This document shows positions 1 through 8,908 of a stretch of DNA of 35,719 nt, one piece after another. Within the stretch, counting starts at the first letter, position 1. Every line of letters starts with the position of its first letter. The notes under the pieces were generated by a model. That model saw only the letters and a list, made by a program, of their open reading frames with translations. It made no database searches and was not told the DNA's origin. Made by a program: the position numbers and the translations under genes. Source of the DNA: Alphaproteobacteria bacterium (GTDB lineage: Bacteria > Pseudomonadota > Alphaproteobacteria > UBA7985 > JAUIBT01); contig JAUIDR010000036.1 of assembly GCA_030428565.1 (NCBI GenBank), forward strand, positions 1 through 35,719, read 5' to 3'.

Positions 1-215
1 GGGTTCAGTAGGCGAAGAACGCCACGTGCCAGCGTTGACTTGCCAGAACCACTTTCGCCCACGATTGAGAGGGTCTCGCCTTCGGCCAAATCAAAGCTGA
101 CATCTTCGACTGCGCGCAGCGGTGGGCGCGGTCCGAACAGGTTGCGTCCTTGCTTGAAGTGTACCGACAAACCGCGGACTTGCAGCAAGGGCGGCTTCGA
201 TGGGGTCTCGGACAT
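1..215 (-). CDS. oppF: Oligopeptide ABC transporter ATP-binding protein OppF, N-terminal part
   Basis: Only the first 71 codons are present; the gene runs off the left edge. The translation opens [20 protein letters not shown] and contains a Walker A motif, GESGSGKST, near residue 55. A segment resembling [17 protein letters not shown] precedes it, as is usual in the second ATPase of Opp/Dpp systems, where a longer stretch separates the first strand from the P-loop. The ATG lies 2 bp after the stop of the upstream ATPase gene oppD, so translation is probably coupled. The family role is to hydrolyse ATP, paired with OppD, on the cytoplasmic face of the OppBC channel. The Walker B and signature motifs lie outside the window, so whether the gene is intact cannot be judged. 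Confidence 0.9.
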   Translation of the reverse strand, partial: MSETPSKPPLLQVRGLSVHFKQGRNLFGPRPPLRAVEDVSFDLAEGETLSIVGESGSGKSTLARGVLRLLN

Positions 216-217
216 GC

Positions 218-1216
218 CTAGGCCTCCTTCAAAAGTTGCGGGGCGTCCGCCTTGTAGCACGCGCAGAAATGATCTTGATCTCGCTCTTCCAGTGGGGGCG
301 TGGCTGCAGTGCAAAGGTCGGGAGCGCCCAAGGGGCAGCGCGGGAAGAAAGCACAGCCCGGCGGTGGCACACGCATGTTGGGCGGCTGTCCCGGAATGGC
401 GGCAAGGCGTTGGGTCTCGGCGTCGGCTTCAACGCGAGGGGTCGCTTGCATCAGCGCGATGGTATAGGGATGCTGCGGGTTCTCAAACAAGGCCTGGGCC
501 GCGGCCGTCTCCTGCACGCGCCCGCCGTACATGACCGCGACCCGATCGCAGGTCTCAGCCACCACACCCAGATCGTGAGTTATGAGCACGATCGACATGC
601 CGCGCTCGGCTTGCAGTTCGCGCAGGATATCCAGAATTTGTGCCTGGATGGTCACGTCGAGCGCTGTCGTCGGCTCGTCCGCGATCAACACCTTGGGGTC
701 ATTGAGCAGCGCCATGGCGATCATGAGGCGCTGGCGCATACCGCCAGACAGTTCGTGCGGGTATTGACGAAAACGGCGCGAGGCGTCGGGTATCGCCACG
801 CGCTCCAGCATAGCAATGCAGCGCTTTTTGGCCTCCGTCTTTGAGATGGAGCGATCATGAAAACGCAAGCCCTCCATCATCTGTGTCGAAATCGACAAGT
901 AGGGGTTGAGGCAGGTCATGGGATCTTGAAAGACCATGGAGATCTTGGTGCCCCGTACGCGATTGAGCGCGCGCGGCTCCAGGCTCAACAGGTCTTGTCC
1001 TTCGAACAAGGCTTGTCCGCTGACGCTAGCATTGTCCGCCAGCAAGCCCATGGGCGCCATCCAGGTTTGGCTTTTGCCAGAACCACTTTCACCCACGATG
1101 CCAAGTATTTCTTGTTCACGCAGGTCCAACGAGACCCCATTGACAGCCTTTACAATGCCGTCAGGCGTCTTGAAGTGGATGGTCAGATCGCGCAGAGAAA
1201 GGATTGCTTGGGTCAT
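218..1216 (-). CDS. oppD: Oligopeptide ABC transporter ATP-binding protein OppD
   Basis: This 332-residue protein has the full set of ABC ATPase motifs. Walker A is GESGSGKSQ near residue 42, the signature is LSGGMRQR near 155, Walker B is [12 protein letters not shown], and the switch histidine is in LITHDLG. The C-terminal extension has the cysteine pattern [10 protein letters not shown]...C typical of the oligopeptide/dipeptide transporter ATPase C-terminal domain. Length matches the family. It sits between oppC (14 bp upstream) and oppF (2 bp downstream) in one transcription unit. Its inferred role is to energise peptide import with OppF at the inner membrane. OppD and DppD are hard to tell apart by sequence; the neighbouring long OppA-like binding protein favours oligopeptides. 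Confidence 0.93.
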   Translation of the reverse strand: MTQAILSLRDLTIHFKTPDGIVKAVNGVSLDLREQEILGIVGESGSGKSQTWMAPMGLLADNASVSGQALFEGQDLLSLEPRALNRVRGTKISMVFQDPMTCLNPYLSISTQMMEGLRFHDRSISKTEAKKRCIAMLERVAIPDASRRFRQYPHELSGGMRQRLMIAMALLNDPKVLIADEPTTALDVTIQAQILDILRELQAERGMSIVLITHDLGVVAETCDRVAVMYGGRVQETAAAQALFENPQHPYTIALMQATPRVEADAETQRLAAIPGQPPNMRVPPPGCAFFPRCPLGAPDLCTAATPPLEERDQDHFCACYKADAPQLLKEA

Positions 1217-1230
1217 ATTGGCGCTCCTTT

Positions 1231-2151
1231 CTAGCGGTCTTTGGGATCGAAGGCGTCGCGCAGGCCGTCGCCGATGAAATTGAGCGACATGAGCAACAGC
1301 ACCAAAAAGACACCGGGGGAGAAAACGAGCCAGGGTTTGTGCTCAACGCGGGTGGCGCCTTCGGAGATCAAGACCCCAAGAGAAGTGTTGGGCTCTTGCA
1401 CGCCCAGACCCAAGAAGCCCAAGAAGCTCTCGACCAGGATGACTTCTGGAATGGTCAGAGTCAGATAGACCACCGCGATGCCAATCACATTGGGAATGAT
1501 GTGGTGCAGCACAATTGAGGTGGTGGGAACGCCGGTCGCTCTTGCCGCTTCAATGAAGTCCGAATTGCGCAGGCTGAGCACCTGGCCGCGTACCACACGG
1601 GCCATAATCTGCCACTCGACCAGGCCAATGATGGCGAAGACGATATAGATATTACGCCCAAAGTAGGCCAAGGCGATAACCGCGATCAGCGTCAAAGGGT
1701 AAGAGATCAGCAGATCCAAAAAGCGCATCATCAGCACATCGACCCAGCCGCCAACCAGACCTGAAATCGCGCCATATAAGACGCCGACAACCAGCGCTAC
1801 GGTGGCTGCGACCAGGGCGACCAACATGGAGATACGCATGCCAAAGATGACACGAACCATGATATCGCGGCCGTTCTGGTCGGTGCCCAAGAAGTGCTTT
1901 GCCTCCCAGTTGGGTGGTTTGGCGCTGTAAAAATTGCGGTCCTGAAACTCCATGGTGTAGCCAGTGAGGATCTCGGCGACGGGCGCGAAGATCGCCAGTA
2001 GCACTAACACCGCTAGGATGATGGTTGAAACGACCGCTACCTTGTTGCGCGAAAAACGCTCAAAGGCCAAACGGGTGAGGGAGCGGCTTTTGACCGCGTC
2101 AAAGGCGCCATTGAGGGCCGCTTCGCTACGCTCGGGTCGTAGGAGACTCAT
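1231..2151 (-). CDS. oppC: Oligopeptide ABC transporter permease OppC
   Basis: A 306-residue integral membrane permease. An N-terminal cytoplasmic stretch precedes the first membrane segment (VVSTIILAVLVLLAIFAPVA, around residues 36-55). A periplasmic loop with the family-typical HFLGTDQNGRDI motif follows, then further membrane segments. The permease EAA loop that contacts the ATPases is visible as EAARATGVPTTSIVLHHIIP near residue 200. The ATG overlaps the oppB stop by 4 bp, a classic translational-coupling overlap. Length and motif order are normal. It forms the channel heterodimer with OppB. Confidence 0.93.
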   Translation of the reverse strand: MSLLRPERSEAALNGAFDAVKSRSLTRLAFERFSRNKVAVVSTIILAVLVLLAIFAPVAEILTGYTMEFQDRNFYSAKPPNWEAKHFLGTDQNGRDIMVRVIFGMRISMLVALVAATVALVVGVLYGAISGLVGGWVDVLMMRFLDLLISYPLTLIAVIALAYFGRNIYIVFAIIGLVEWQIMARVVRGQVLSLRNSDFIEAARATGVPTTSIVLHHIIPNVIGIAVVYLTLTIPEVILVESFLGFLGLGVQEPNTSLGVLISEGATRVEHKPWLVFSPGVFLVLLLMSLNFIGDGLRDAFDPKDR

Positions 2152-3356
2152 GTCGGGCTCCCCTCTGTTCGTATACGCGGATCAAGCCAGGTATAGAGCA
2201 GATCAACGATGAAATTGAGCACGATGACAAACACCAGCAAGATAACCGTGGTGCCCATGAGGAGCGTGTAGTCGCGGTCGGTCGCGGCCGAAATGAACTG
2301 CGATCCCAGGCCGGGCAAGGAGAAGGTGTACTCAATGACCAGCGAGCCCGTGAGGATGACCGCCGAGACCGGACCCAAATAGGTCACAACTGGGAGTATT
2401 CCGGGCTTCAGCACATGGCGGAACAAGATCAGCCAGTTCGGCAGTCCTTTGGAGCGCGCCGTGCGCACGTAGTTCGAGCGCAGAGCTTCCAAGGCCCCAG
2501 CGCGCGAAAGGCGAACGATGCGGCCCAGTAAGGCGGTACCAAGTACCAGCGTCGGCAGAAAATAGTGGATCGGACCGCCGCTTTTGCCTGACGGGATCAG
2601 ATTGAGAGTCCTTTGTCGTCGCGACAGCTCCACCCAGTCGAGGTAATCGACAAACAGCCAATGAAAGAAGCCGTCCAATTGGATGGCGAGCAGGTAAATG
2701 AGGATCGGGCCCATAACCAGATTGGGGATGATGGTGCCGACCATGCCAGCCGAGACCATGGCAAAATCAACCCGCGTGTTCTGGAAGTAGGCGGCAAGAA
2801 ACCCCATCGGCACGCCCAAGAACAGAGCGAACAGCAGCGAAGGCACGGCGTATTTCAAGGTGCCAGGAAGGCCGTCGCGCACGTAGTCATTCACGTAGAT
2901 ATTGCGTTTGGTCATAGAGAGGCCGAAATCGCCGCGTAGCACCCCGCATTTGCGCAAGGGGCGCTGATCGGGTTTGCTGGAGACCCAGCGCGATAGCCAT
3001 TCATCCCAGGGGCACCATTTACGCACGAGTAGATCATCATCCGTGAGCTCATCGTAGATTGAGCCGGTGATGCTGACTTTCGCGCGGTCGGGAATTGTTA
3101 GCCAATGAACACGCCCCGGGCGGCCGCTTTGGCCTACGTCACGCGCGGCCATGCCAAACAGATAGCCCATGAATTGAGAGGGCATGCCCAGGTCCATGTC
3201 ATAATAAGCGCGCAGGTTGGCAAGAATTTCGGGCGGTGGTGGCTTTTCGCCGTCGAAAGGCCCGCCGGGGGCAAGCCTTTGGGTAGAAAAGACGGCAGCC
3301 AAAGCGATGACCACCAGGATCAGCATTTGGCCGAAGCGACGAAAGACGTATGCCAT
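2148..3356 (-). CDS. oppB: Oligopeptide ABC transporter permease OppB, enlarged
   Basis: The permease core is clear. There is an N-terminal membrane segment followed by RLAPGGPFDGEK, a typical OppB start, and the EAA loop is RTARSKGLPNWLILFRHVLKP near residue 300. The C-terminus ends near LYTWLDPRI. At 402 residues it is about 100 longer than E. coli OppB (306). Most of the extra length lies between the first membrane segment and the GDFGLSMTKRNIYVNDYV stretch (roughly residues 75-140, polar, with two cysteines), plus a smaller insertion near residues 225-260. From the topology of the family these should face the periplasm. No clear Shine-Dalgarno is seen before the ATG. A 322-bp gap separates it from oppA, so oppA may be expressed at a different level from the membrane components. 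Confidence 0.92.
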   Translation of the reverse strand: MAYVFRRFGQMLILVVIALAAVFSTQRLAPGGPFDGEKPPPPEILANLRAYYDMDLGMPSQFMGYLFGMAARDVGQSGRPGRVHWLTIPDRAKVSITGSIYDELTDDDLLVRKWCPWDEWLSRWVSSKPDQRPLRKCGVLRGDFGLSMTKRNIYVNDYVRDGLPGTLKYAVPSLLFALFLGVPMGFLAAYFQNTRVDFAMVSAGMVGTIIPNLVMGPILIYLLAIQLDGFFHWLFVDYLDWVELSRRQRTLNLIPSGKSGGPIHYFLPTLVLGTALLGRIVRLSRAGALEALRSNYVRTARSKGLPNWLILFRHVLKPGILPVVTYLGPVSAVILTGSLVIEYTFSLPGLGSQFISAATDRDYTLLMGTTVILLVFVIVLNFIVDLLYTWLDPRIRTEGSPT

Positions 3357-3678
3357 AAAATGAAATAGATCACAGGGTTGGACGTTGGATGTCGATCATC
3401 GAGGCGCATCAGGTCGCTGACGTAAAAGCCCATCGGACGGCACTTATATCGCTGCATTAGCGCCTTTTTTCGCGCCATGCATCGCGACTTGTATCGCGGG
3501 TAGGCGTTGCCACCTGACACCGCCTAGCTCCGCGCCCAGGAATACCTTGTGAGCAAGAGCGCCGTAAGGACGGGCCGGTTGCCGAACGAAAAACCAGATG
3601 ATCGAGAGAAGGACGCTCCGCACAGCGATCTAGACCGAAGGCCCAGACGCTGAGCAGAGCGCACACGAGGCGAACAAA
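3357..3678. other. Intergenic region between oppA and oppB
   Basis: These 322 bp lie between the end of oppA and the start of oppB on the same strand. No convincing gene is seen: the short open frames here lack a ribosome site and have unlike-protein composition. I see no clean GC hairpin with a T-run that would end the oppA transcript. The usual reason for such a gap is partial termination or mRNA processing that leaves the binding protein more abundant than the permease, but nothing in the bases proves it. Confidence 0.4.
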
Positions 3679-5256
3679 TTATTCGCTTACTGAGATCCAA
3701 CGTGAGGGGTGACGGTCATCGCCGTTTGCGACGTAGCCATTGACGTAAGACGCCACCAGGTGCTTGGAGTTGTAGTAGTAGATCGGAGCCAAAGCGGCTT
3801 CGTCCATGGCGATGGCCTCGGCCTTCTGCATGGTCTCGACACGCTCTTGGCCGGTCTGTTGGTATGATGCTTTAAGCAGTGCATCAAACTCGGCATTTGA
3901 ATACTGGCCGTAGTTGTAAGAATTGTCAGTAGCCATCAGAGCCAGCAGGTTTTCTGCATCGGGGTAATCCCAAATCCAGCCCGCACGTCCAACCTGGAAG
4001 TCCTGCTTTTGCAGGTCGTCATAGTGAGTGCGTGCATCGGTGTTGAACAGCTCGATTGTAACACCGAGCTTTGACCACGTATCAGAGACCGCCAGCGCGA
4101 TGTTCTTGTGCCCCTCGTTGGTGTTATAGCGAAGCACAACGTTCAAGGGATTGTCAGGGCCGTAACCAGCACCCGCCAACAGGTCAGCCGCCATGGCCAT
4201 GCGCTCTTCATAGGATTTTGATGCCCAGGCAGGGTTTTGTGTCTCGTAACCGGTCAACGAAGTCGGAACGAAAGAAAAAGCAGGCACGATACCCGAGGTG
4301 TTCACAACGGAGGTGATGAAATCGCGGTCGATTGCCATTGACAGCGCGCGACGCACATCGACGTTATTGAAGGGCTCGGTCGTTGTGTTGAACGAGTAGT
4401 AGTAGGTGCCGCCGTAGGGCGCGATCACGACTTCATCGCCAAATTCAGCTTTGATTTCGTCGATGATGTCGGCCGGCATGTTGTAGGTGACGTCCAGGCC
4501 GCCTTCGCGATACAGGTTCAGTTCGGCGGTCTCTTCCTTGATTGGGAAGTAGTTGACTGCATCCAAGGCCACGTTGCCTGCGTCATAGAAAGCGGGGTTT
4601 TTTTTCAGGGTCAGCCTTTCGCCGATCACCCAAGAATCCACTTTGAAAGCACCGTTGACAACGATGTTTTCTGGGCGTGCCCAGTCGCTGCCAAACTTTT
4701 CTACGATGTGCTTGGGCACGGGGTAGGCGGTGCTGTGGGTGGTCTGAGCGATGAAGTAGGGAGCGGCGGAGTCCAACGTCACTTCCAGGGTCTTGTCGTC
4801 GATAGCCTTGACGCCAACCATGTCAGCCGTGGCGCCATCCTCGCCGCCGTTAAATTCTTTGCCGCCATCGATGATGTGCATTAGGTAGGCATAGTCAGCC
4901 GCCGTAGCGGGGTCCAAAATTCGCTTGAACGCAAATTCGAAGTCTTGTGCTGTCACAGGAGAGCCATCTGACCAATTGTGGTCACGCAGATGGAAGGTAT
5001 AGGTCAGGCCGTCGGCAGAAACGTCATGGCTCACCGCTGCGCCGGGGATAATGCTACCGTCAGCGGCTTCTGCATAAAGACCCATGAACTGGTCGCGCGC
5101 GATGTCTGATTCCCAAGTGCCTGAAATCTGGTGTGGATCCAAGGAGCCGGGGTTATCGCCACCGCCTCGGTTTAGAACCATTTCAGCGCTGGCCGATGTG
5201 GCAAGACCCACCGCCATTGCTGCTAGTGTTCCTAGCGATACGAGCAACTTTCTCAT
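3679..5256 (-). CDS. oppA: Oligopeptide ABC transporter periplasmic binding protein OppA
   Basis: A 525-residue extracytoplasmic solute-binding protein of family 5. The N-terminus is a Sec signal peptide: MRKLLVSLG, a hydrophobic core, then cleavage after ATSASA near residue 24. The mature start, EMVLNRGGGDNPGSLDPH, matches the OppA/MppA lineage. Other family stretches are LTYTFHLRDHNWSDGSPVTAQDFEFAFKRIL (as separated motifs, residues 90-120) and DVRRALSMAIDRD near 300. Translation starts behind a strong AGGAGGT site six bases from the ATG. It delivers peptides to OppBCDF and is the first gene of the set, with the likely promoter in the 484-bp region upstream. A run of eight T on the plus strand near 4600 is read through in frame and does not disrupt the protein. 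Confidence 0.95.
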   Translation of the reverse strand: MRKLLVSLGTLAAMAVGLATSASAEMVLNRGGGDNPGSLDPHQISGTWESDIARDQFMGLYAEAADGSIIPGAAVSHDVSADGLTYTFHLRDHNWSDGSPVTAQDFEFAFKRILDPATAADYAYLMHIIDGGKEFNGGEDGATADMVGVKAIDDKTLEVTLDSAAPYFIAQTTHSTAYPVPKHIVEKFGSDWARPENIVVNGAFKVDSWVIGERLTLKKNPAFYDAGNVALDAVNYFPIKEETAELNLYREGGLDVTYNMPADIIDEIKAEFGDEVVIAPYGGTYYYSFNTTTEPFNNVDVRRALSMAIDRDFITSVVNTSGIVPAFSFVPTSLTGYETQNPAWASKSYEERMAMAADLLAGAGYGPDNPLNVVLRYNTNEGHKNIALAVSDTWSKLGVTIELFNTDARTHYDDLQKQDFQVGRAGWIWDYPDAENLLALMATDNSYNYGQYSNAEFDALLKASYQQTGQERVETMQKAEAIAMDEAALAPIYYYNSKHLVASYVNGYVANGDDRHPSRWISVSE

Positions 5257-5740
5257 AGCATACCTCCTGTAGATGATGCTTCATTTTGATTGTTTGTTTG
5301 CGGGCAACATTCAGAGGCTGTCCGCTTTCGTTTTGCAAAAGACGCGCCGAGAACGGCCCATCTAGGCGCCGCCATGCTATGAGCATGGGGCGCAAGCAGC
5401 AAGCCTAATGTTTCAATTTTGCGCAAGATTCGAAAATTGATTACTTTGTTAAGTAATTGACGTGACAAGTTAAATTTATGATTCGGCGCTAGCGCGAAAG
5501 TGATGCGACGCCCTGGGTTAAGTGTTTTTAAGTAGTCGGCCGCCGCCCGCATCGTGGGCTTTTGGCTTCGCAATTTGCTAGTTGGGCTTGGGTGTCATGG
5601 CTCGTTTCTGGCGCGCTTTGGCCATTTGGAGTTGGCCCAAGGCGGTCGATTGCAGTAGGGCTAATTCTTATAAATCCGCGCCCAAGGTGTTCGCTCTTGA
5701 TCGACCAAGGCGCCTTCCTTCCTATCAAGGCAATGCGAAA
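5257..5740. promoter_or_regulatory. Divergent intergenic region between oppA and the DMT permease
   Basis: No gene is supported in these 484 bp, which must hold the oppA promoter (leftward) and probably that of the permease (rightward). Three small perfect palindromes are visible. TTTTGCAAAA lies near 5332-5341. CCATGCT and AGCATGG, separated by ATG, lie at 5372-5388. ATTACTT and AAGTAAT, separated by TGTT, lie at 5440-5457 inside an AT-rich tract. Any of them could be an operator for a nitrogen or amino-acid regulator; the assignment is not possible from sequence alone. Confidence 0.4.
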
Positions 5741-6610
5741 ATGACAGTAGTTCTGCTCGCCCTTGGCGCGGCGGCCATGCTGGGTCTGGCTGTTAATTTG
5801 CAAAAAAGAGGTCTAGGCCGCGCTCAGGTGCGCGTCGGTGTCCTCATTGGCGTTTTCAGTATGGCGGCCTGTTTTTGGATATTGGCGCCTTTTTATGTCA
5901 GCCCGGCTTGGTGGGGATCGACAGCCATTGTTTGGTTTGTACTCGCGGGCTTGATGATGCCAGCACTGGCGCAGTCTATGCAGGTGGCGGCGGTCGCGCG
6001 GGTCGGGGCCTCGATGACCACCGCCATGGCCGCCTTTACGCCCTTGTTCTCGGTCTTGTTCGCCATGGCCATCTTGGGCGAGCGCCCGAACCTGCAAACC
6101 GCTTTGGCGATCGCACTGTTGGTCAGCGGCTTGGTGTTGGCCGCCGACGGCGCTACCAAAAAGCTGGGAACGTTCTCCTTGCTGGTCTTGTCATTGCCGT
6201 TGGGAATGGCGGTCATGCGGGGCCTAGCGCACCCCTTGGTCAAACTCGGATTGGCCGATATTGCGAGCCCGTTTTTTGCCTCGATGGTGATGACCAGTGT
6301 CTCCTGCCTGGTCGTCCTGGCTATGACCTTCGTTTCCTTTAAAAGTGGCCGCCCCCTGATATGGCCATCTCAAGCCAAAGATGGGTTTTGGTTTGTCGCC
6401 AGCGGTATTTTGATCGGTCTGGCTCTTTGGATGCTGACCGCAGCCGTTCACCAAGGCAACGTTATAATCGCGGTGCCGCTGGCCTCGACAACGCCGCTTT
6501 GGGCGCTGGGCTTTGAGGTCTTGGTGTTTCGCCAAGAGGCCTTTCGCATCCGGCAACTTGTCACAATCGCGCTCGTGCTTGTCGGTGGCCTCCTACTTGT
6601 GACGCGTTAG
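5741..6610 (+). CDS. DMT-superfamily (EamA-type) transporter
   Basis: A 289-residue hydrophobic protein with about ten predicted membrane segments in two similar halves, as in EamA/RhaT-type drug/metabolite permeases. The first half contains the family-like stretch AAFTPLFSVLFAMAILGERP (about residues 100-119). The second half contains the matching VPLASTTPLWALGFEVLVF, followed by a Gln-Glu and a short last helix. An upstream in-frame extension exists (from 5582) but is Arg/Trp-rich and unlike a permease, so the ATG at 5741 is preferred. Substrate is unknown; such proteins export or import amino acids, sugars, nucleotides or other metabolites. It stands alone, 59 bp before the FMN enzyme gene. 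Confidence 0.82.
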   Translation: MTVVLLALGAAAMLGLAVNLQKRGLGRAQVRVGVLIGVFSMAACFWILAPFYVSPAWWGSTAIVWFVLAGLMMPALAQSMQVAAVARVGASMTTAMAAFTPLFSVLFAMAILGERPNLQTALAIALLVSGLVLAADGATKKLGTFSLLVLSLPLGMAVMRGLAHPLVKLGLADIASPFFASMVMTSVSCLVVLAMTFVSFKSGRPLIWPSQAKDGFWFVASGILIGLALWMLTAAVHQGNVIIAVPLASTTPLWALGFEVLVFRQEAFRIRQLVTIALVLVGGLLLVTR

Positions 6611-6669
6611 CGATGGTTGGTGCTGCCATGATCGCTAGAGTGAGCGAAGAGACAGCGGAGTAGCATCAT

Positions 6670-7818
6670 ATGGATCTCAACAAGTCCTTCCCCTGTATTG
6701 ATGACCTAGAGCGCGCGACTTTGCGCCGACTGCCGCGTTTTGCCAGCGAATACCTGCGCGGGGGCATAGGCAGGGAAGTCGCGTTGGTCAACAACCGTGT
6801 GGCCCTGGATCGTGTGCGTTTCGATGCGCGCTATATTCCGAACCAAGACCCTGGACCGGTCGATCTGGCTACCCGCGTATTGGATCAAGACTTTGCGCTG
6901 CCCTTTGGCATCTCACCGGTGGGGTTGTCGGGTTTGATGTGGCCGCGCGCGGTGGAAATCCTAGCCAAGGCGGCGGCCAAGGCCGATATCCCAATGGGAC
7001 TATCGCACCACGCCACAACCCATCAAAGCGACTTTCACGCAATCGCGGGCAAGAACGGCTGGTTTCAGCTCTATCCTGCGCGCGACGATGACATGCGCCG
7101 TGCGATGATTGATGAAGCCATCAAGACCGGCTTTGAAACGCTGATCGTTACCGTTGATATTCCCGGTCTAACCCGTCGCGACCGTGAGCTGCGGGTCGGG
7201 CTCAGTGTGCTGCCGCGCCTCAACTACGAAACGCTGTGGCAGGTGGCTACGCACCCGCGCTGGGCTTTGGCGGCGGCTTTCGCTGGTCCACCGCAATTTA
7301 AGAACTTGTTGCCGTATCGCCCCAAAGGGCTCAGCGCGAAGCAGCAAGTCGAATTCTTTGCGACTTTTATGGATCGCCCGGTCTGCCGACAAGTCTTGTG
7401 CGATATTCGCAAACAATGGCCGGGTAAGCTTGTCGTTAAGGGCATCAGTGGAATGGCAGATGCCAAGGCGGCGCGGGACTGTGGCGCGGATGCCGTTTGG
7501 GTGTCGAACCACGGCGCAAGGCAGCTGGATGCAGCCCCTGCTAGCGTTGAAATGCTACCCGCCATACGCCAAGGCCTCGGCACTGGCGCAGAAATATTCG
7601 TCGATAGTGGGCCTAGAACTGGGCTCGATATCGCGCGCATGTTGGCCAGCGGCGCCGACTTCGTGTTCCTGGGGCGGCCCTTCATCTATGGCGTTGCTGG
7701 ATTGGGTGCGCGTGGCGGCGATCACGCGATCCACATTCTGCGCGAAGAACTGCGAGCGGTCTTGGTGCAATTGGGCTGTTCGCGCCCGGCAGACCTGTCC
7801 GGTTTTCTTGCCGAATAA
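6670..7818 (+). CDS. FMN-dependent alpha-hydroxy-acid dehydrogenase/oxidase
   Basis: A 382-residue member of the L-lactate dehydrogenase / glycolate oxidase / mandelate dehydrogenase family, at normal length. Visible motifs are the N-terminal EYLRGGIGREVALVNN (about residues 23-38), FGISPVGLSGLMWP (FMN phosphate side), QLYPARDD, and IVTVDIPG. The active-site set follows as VVKGISG (FMN-binding Lys), SNHGARQLD (catalytic His and substrate-binding Arg), VDSGPRTG and FLGRPFIYG. A GGAG ribosome site precedes the ATG. It oxidises a 2-hydroxy acid to the 2-oxo acid, passing electrons to quinone or oxygen. The substrate cannot be told from these residues. Its position ahead of ligC and near pobA makes an aromatic 2-hydroxy acid such as a mandelate worth considering, but lactate is equally possible. 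Confidence 0.87.
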   Translation: MDLNKSFPCIDDLERATLRRLPRFASEYLRGGIGREVALVNNRVALDRVRFDARYIPNQDPGPVDLATRVLDQDFALPFGISPVGLSGLMWPRAVEILAKAAAKADIPMGLSHHATTHQSDFHAIAGKNGWFQLYPARDDDMRRAMIDEAIKTGFETLIVTVDIPGLTRRDRELRVGLSVLPRLNYETLWQVATHPRWALAAAFAGPPQFKNLLPYRPKGLSAKQQVEFFATFMDRPVCRQVLCDIRKQWPGKLVVKGISGMADAKAARDCGADAVWVSNHGARQLDAAPASVEMLPAIRQGLGTGAEIFVDSGPRTGLDIARMLASGADFVFLGRPFIYGVAGLGARGGDHAIHILREELRAVLVQLGCSRPADLSGFLAE

Positions 7819-7966
7819 CCGGCAGCTGAGCCTTGCTAGATCGCAGTTCCATGAGGTCATTATAGCTAAAATTAATATCCAAGACCGGCATTGGATTTGG
7901 GGTTTTCGGACAGCGGTGCTATGTCCATGCCTCGATCATATCCAAGACTAGAATGAAGGCAGGTCA

Positions 7967-8884
7967 ATGGCAGCCACGGCGTCGTCGCCTCGGTTACTGG
8001 CTTTTATCGGCTTTGGCGAAGCGGGGCGGGCTTTTGCAGGCGGGCTGCGCAAAGCCAATACACCTTACCTGCGCGCATTCGATATCAAGTCACTTGATCT
8101 ATCGACCGGGCCGGACATGTTGCAGGCCTTTGCTGCTCACGAGGTTGAGGGGTGTGCCAGCGCTGGGCAGGCGGCCGATGGCGCCGAAGCGATATTCAGC
8201 CTGGTGACGGCTGACCAAGCCCTGGCGGTAGCAGAGAGCTTGGCGTTGCACGGCCTGCACGGGCAACTCTATTTCGACTGTAATTCCTGTTCGCCGGGCA
8301 CAAAACGTGCCGCAGCAGAGGTGATCGAAGCCGCGGGCGGGCGTTATGTTGATGTCGCGGTCATGGCCCCCGTGCACCCCAAGGCGCACCAAACGCCTTT
8401 GCTGGTCAGTGGGCCTCATATGCAAGACGCTCTGGACCTGTTGGCTGCGCTGGATATGCGAGCCAAGCCCATGCCTGGCGACGTAGGGCGGGCTTCATCA
8501 GTTAAAATGGTGCGGTCCATTATGATTAAGGGCCTGGAAGCGCTGACGCTGGAATGCGTGCTGGCGGGCCGTCAAGCAGGCGTTGAAGAGGAAGTCTTAG
8601 CGACCCTCGACCAGAGCTTTCCTGGTTTTGACTGGAACAGCAAGGCCGCCTACATGATGGAGCGCGTCATGACCCACGGCATTCGCCGCGCGGCTGAAAT
8701 GCGCGAGGTGGTCAAGAGCGTCGAGGAATGGCAGCTTGCGCCACACATGGCCCGCGCCACGGTTGAAAGACAACAAGAAGTCGGTGATTTGAAGCTCAAT
8801 GCCGAGGATCATGAAGCTGACTATCAAGTTTACGCGGACGCGCTTTTGCAGCGTCTGATTACGAACAATGAGCCCCGCGAATAG
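7967..8884 (+). CDS. NAD(P)-dependent oxidoreductase with DUF1932-type C-terminal domain
   Basis: A 305-residue protein of the 3-hydroxyacid / 6-phosphogluconate dehydrogenase superfamily. The N-terminal Rossmann motif is AFIGFGEAGRAFAGGL (about residues 12-27). FDCNSCSPGTKR near 105 is the superfamily's substrate-side segment. ASSVKMVRSIMIKGLEAL near 180 contains the catalytic-lysine-like K and matches the DUF1932 subgroup, where KMxRS is typical. The ATG follows an AGG-rich ribosome site (7957-7964). It is followed 24 bp later by ligC with a good ribosome site, so the two are probably co-transcribed. The reaction is presumably oxidation or reduction of a small hydroxy/oxo acid within aromatic catabolism; the exact substrate is not known to me. 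Confidence 0.8.
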   Translation: MAATASSPRLLAFIGFGEAGRAFAGGLRKANTPYLRAFDIKSLDLSTGPDMLQAFAAHEVEGCASAGQAADGAEAIFSLVTADQALAVAESLALHGLHGQLYFDCNSCSPGTKRAAAEVIEAAGGRYVDVAVMAPVHPKAHQTPLLVSGPHMQDALDLLAALDMRAKPMPGDVGRASSVKMVRSIMIKGLEALTLECVLAGRQAGVEEEVLATLDQSFPGFDWNSKAAYMMERVMTHGIRRAAEMREVVKSVEEWQLAPHMARATVERQQEVGDLKLNAEDHEADYQVYADALLQRLITNNEPRE

Positions 8885-8908
8885 CGGGCAAAACAAAAGG
8901 ATAAGGCC

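Noticed and set aside
3457-3666. Possible 69-residue gene between oppA and oppB
   Set aside because: No ribosome site, Arg/Ser/Cys-rich composition typical of a spurious frame, and no recognisable domain.
4590-4615. T-run inside oppA as a possible frameshift
   Set aside because: The frame continues through the run with family-like sequence on both sides, so the gene is intact.
5582-5740. N-terminal extension of the DMT permease
   Set aside because: The extension is basic and Trp/Ser-rich, while the first membrane helix begins right after the ATG at 5741.
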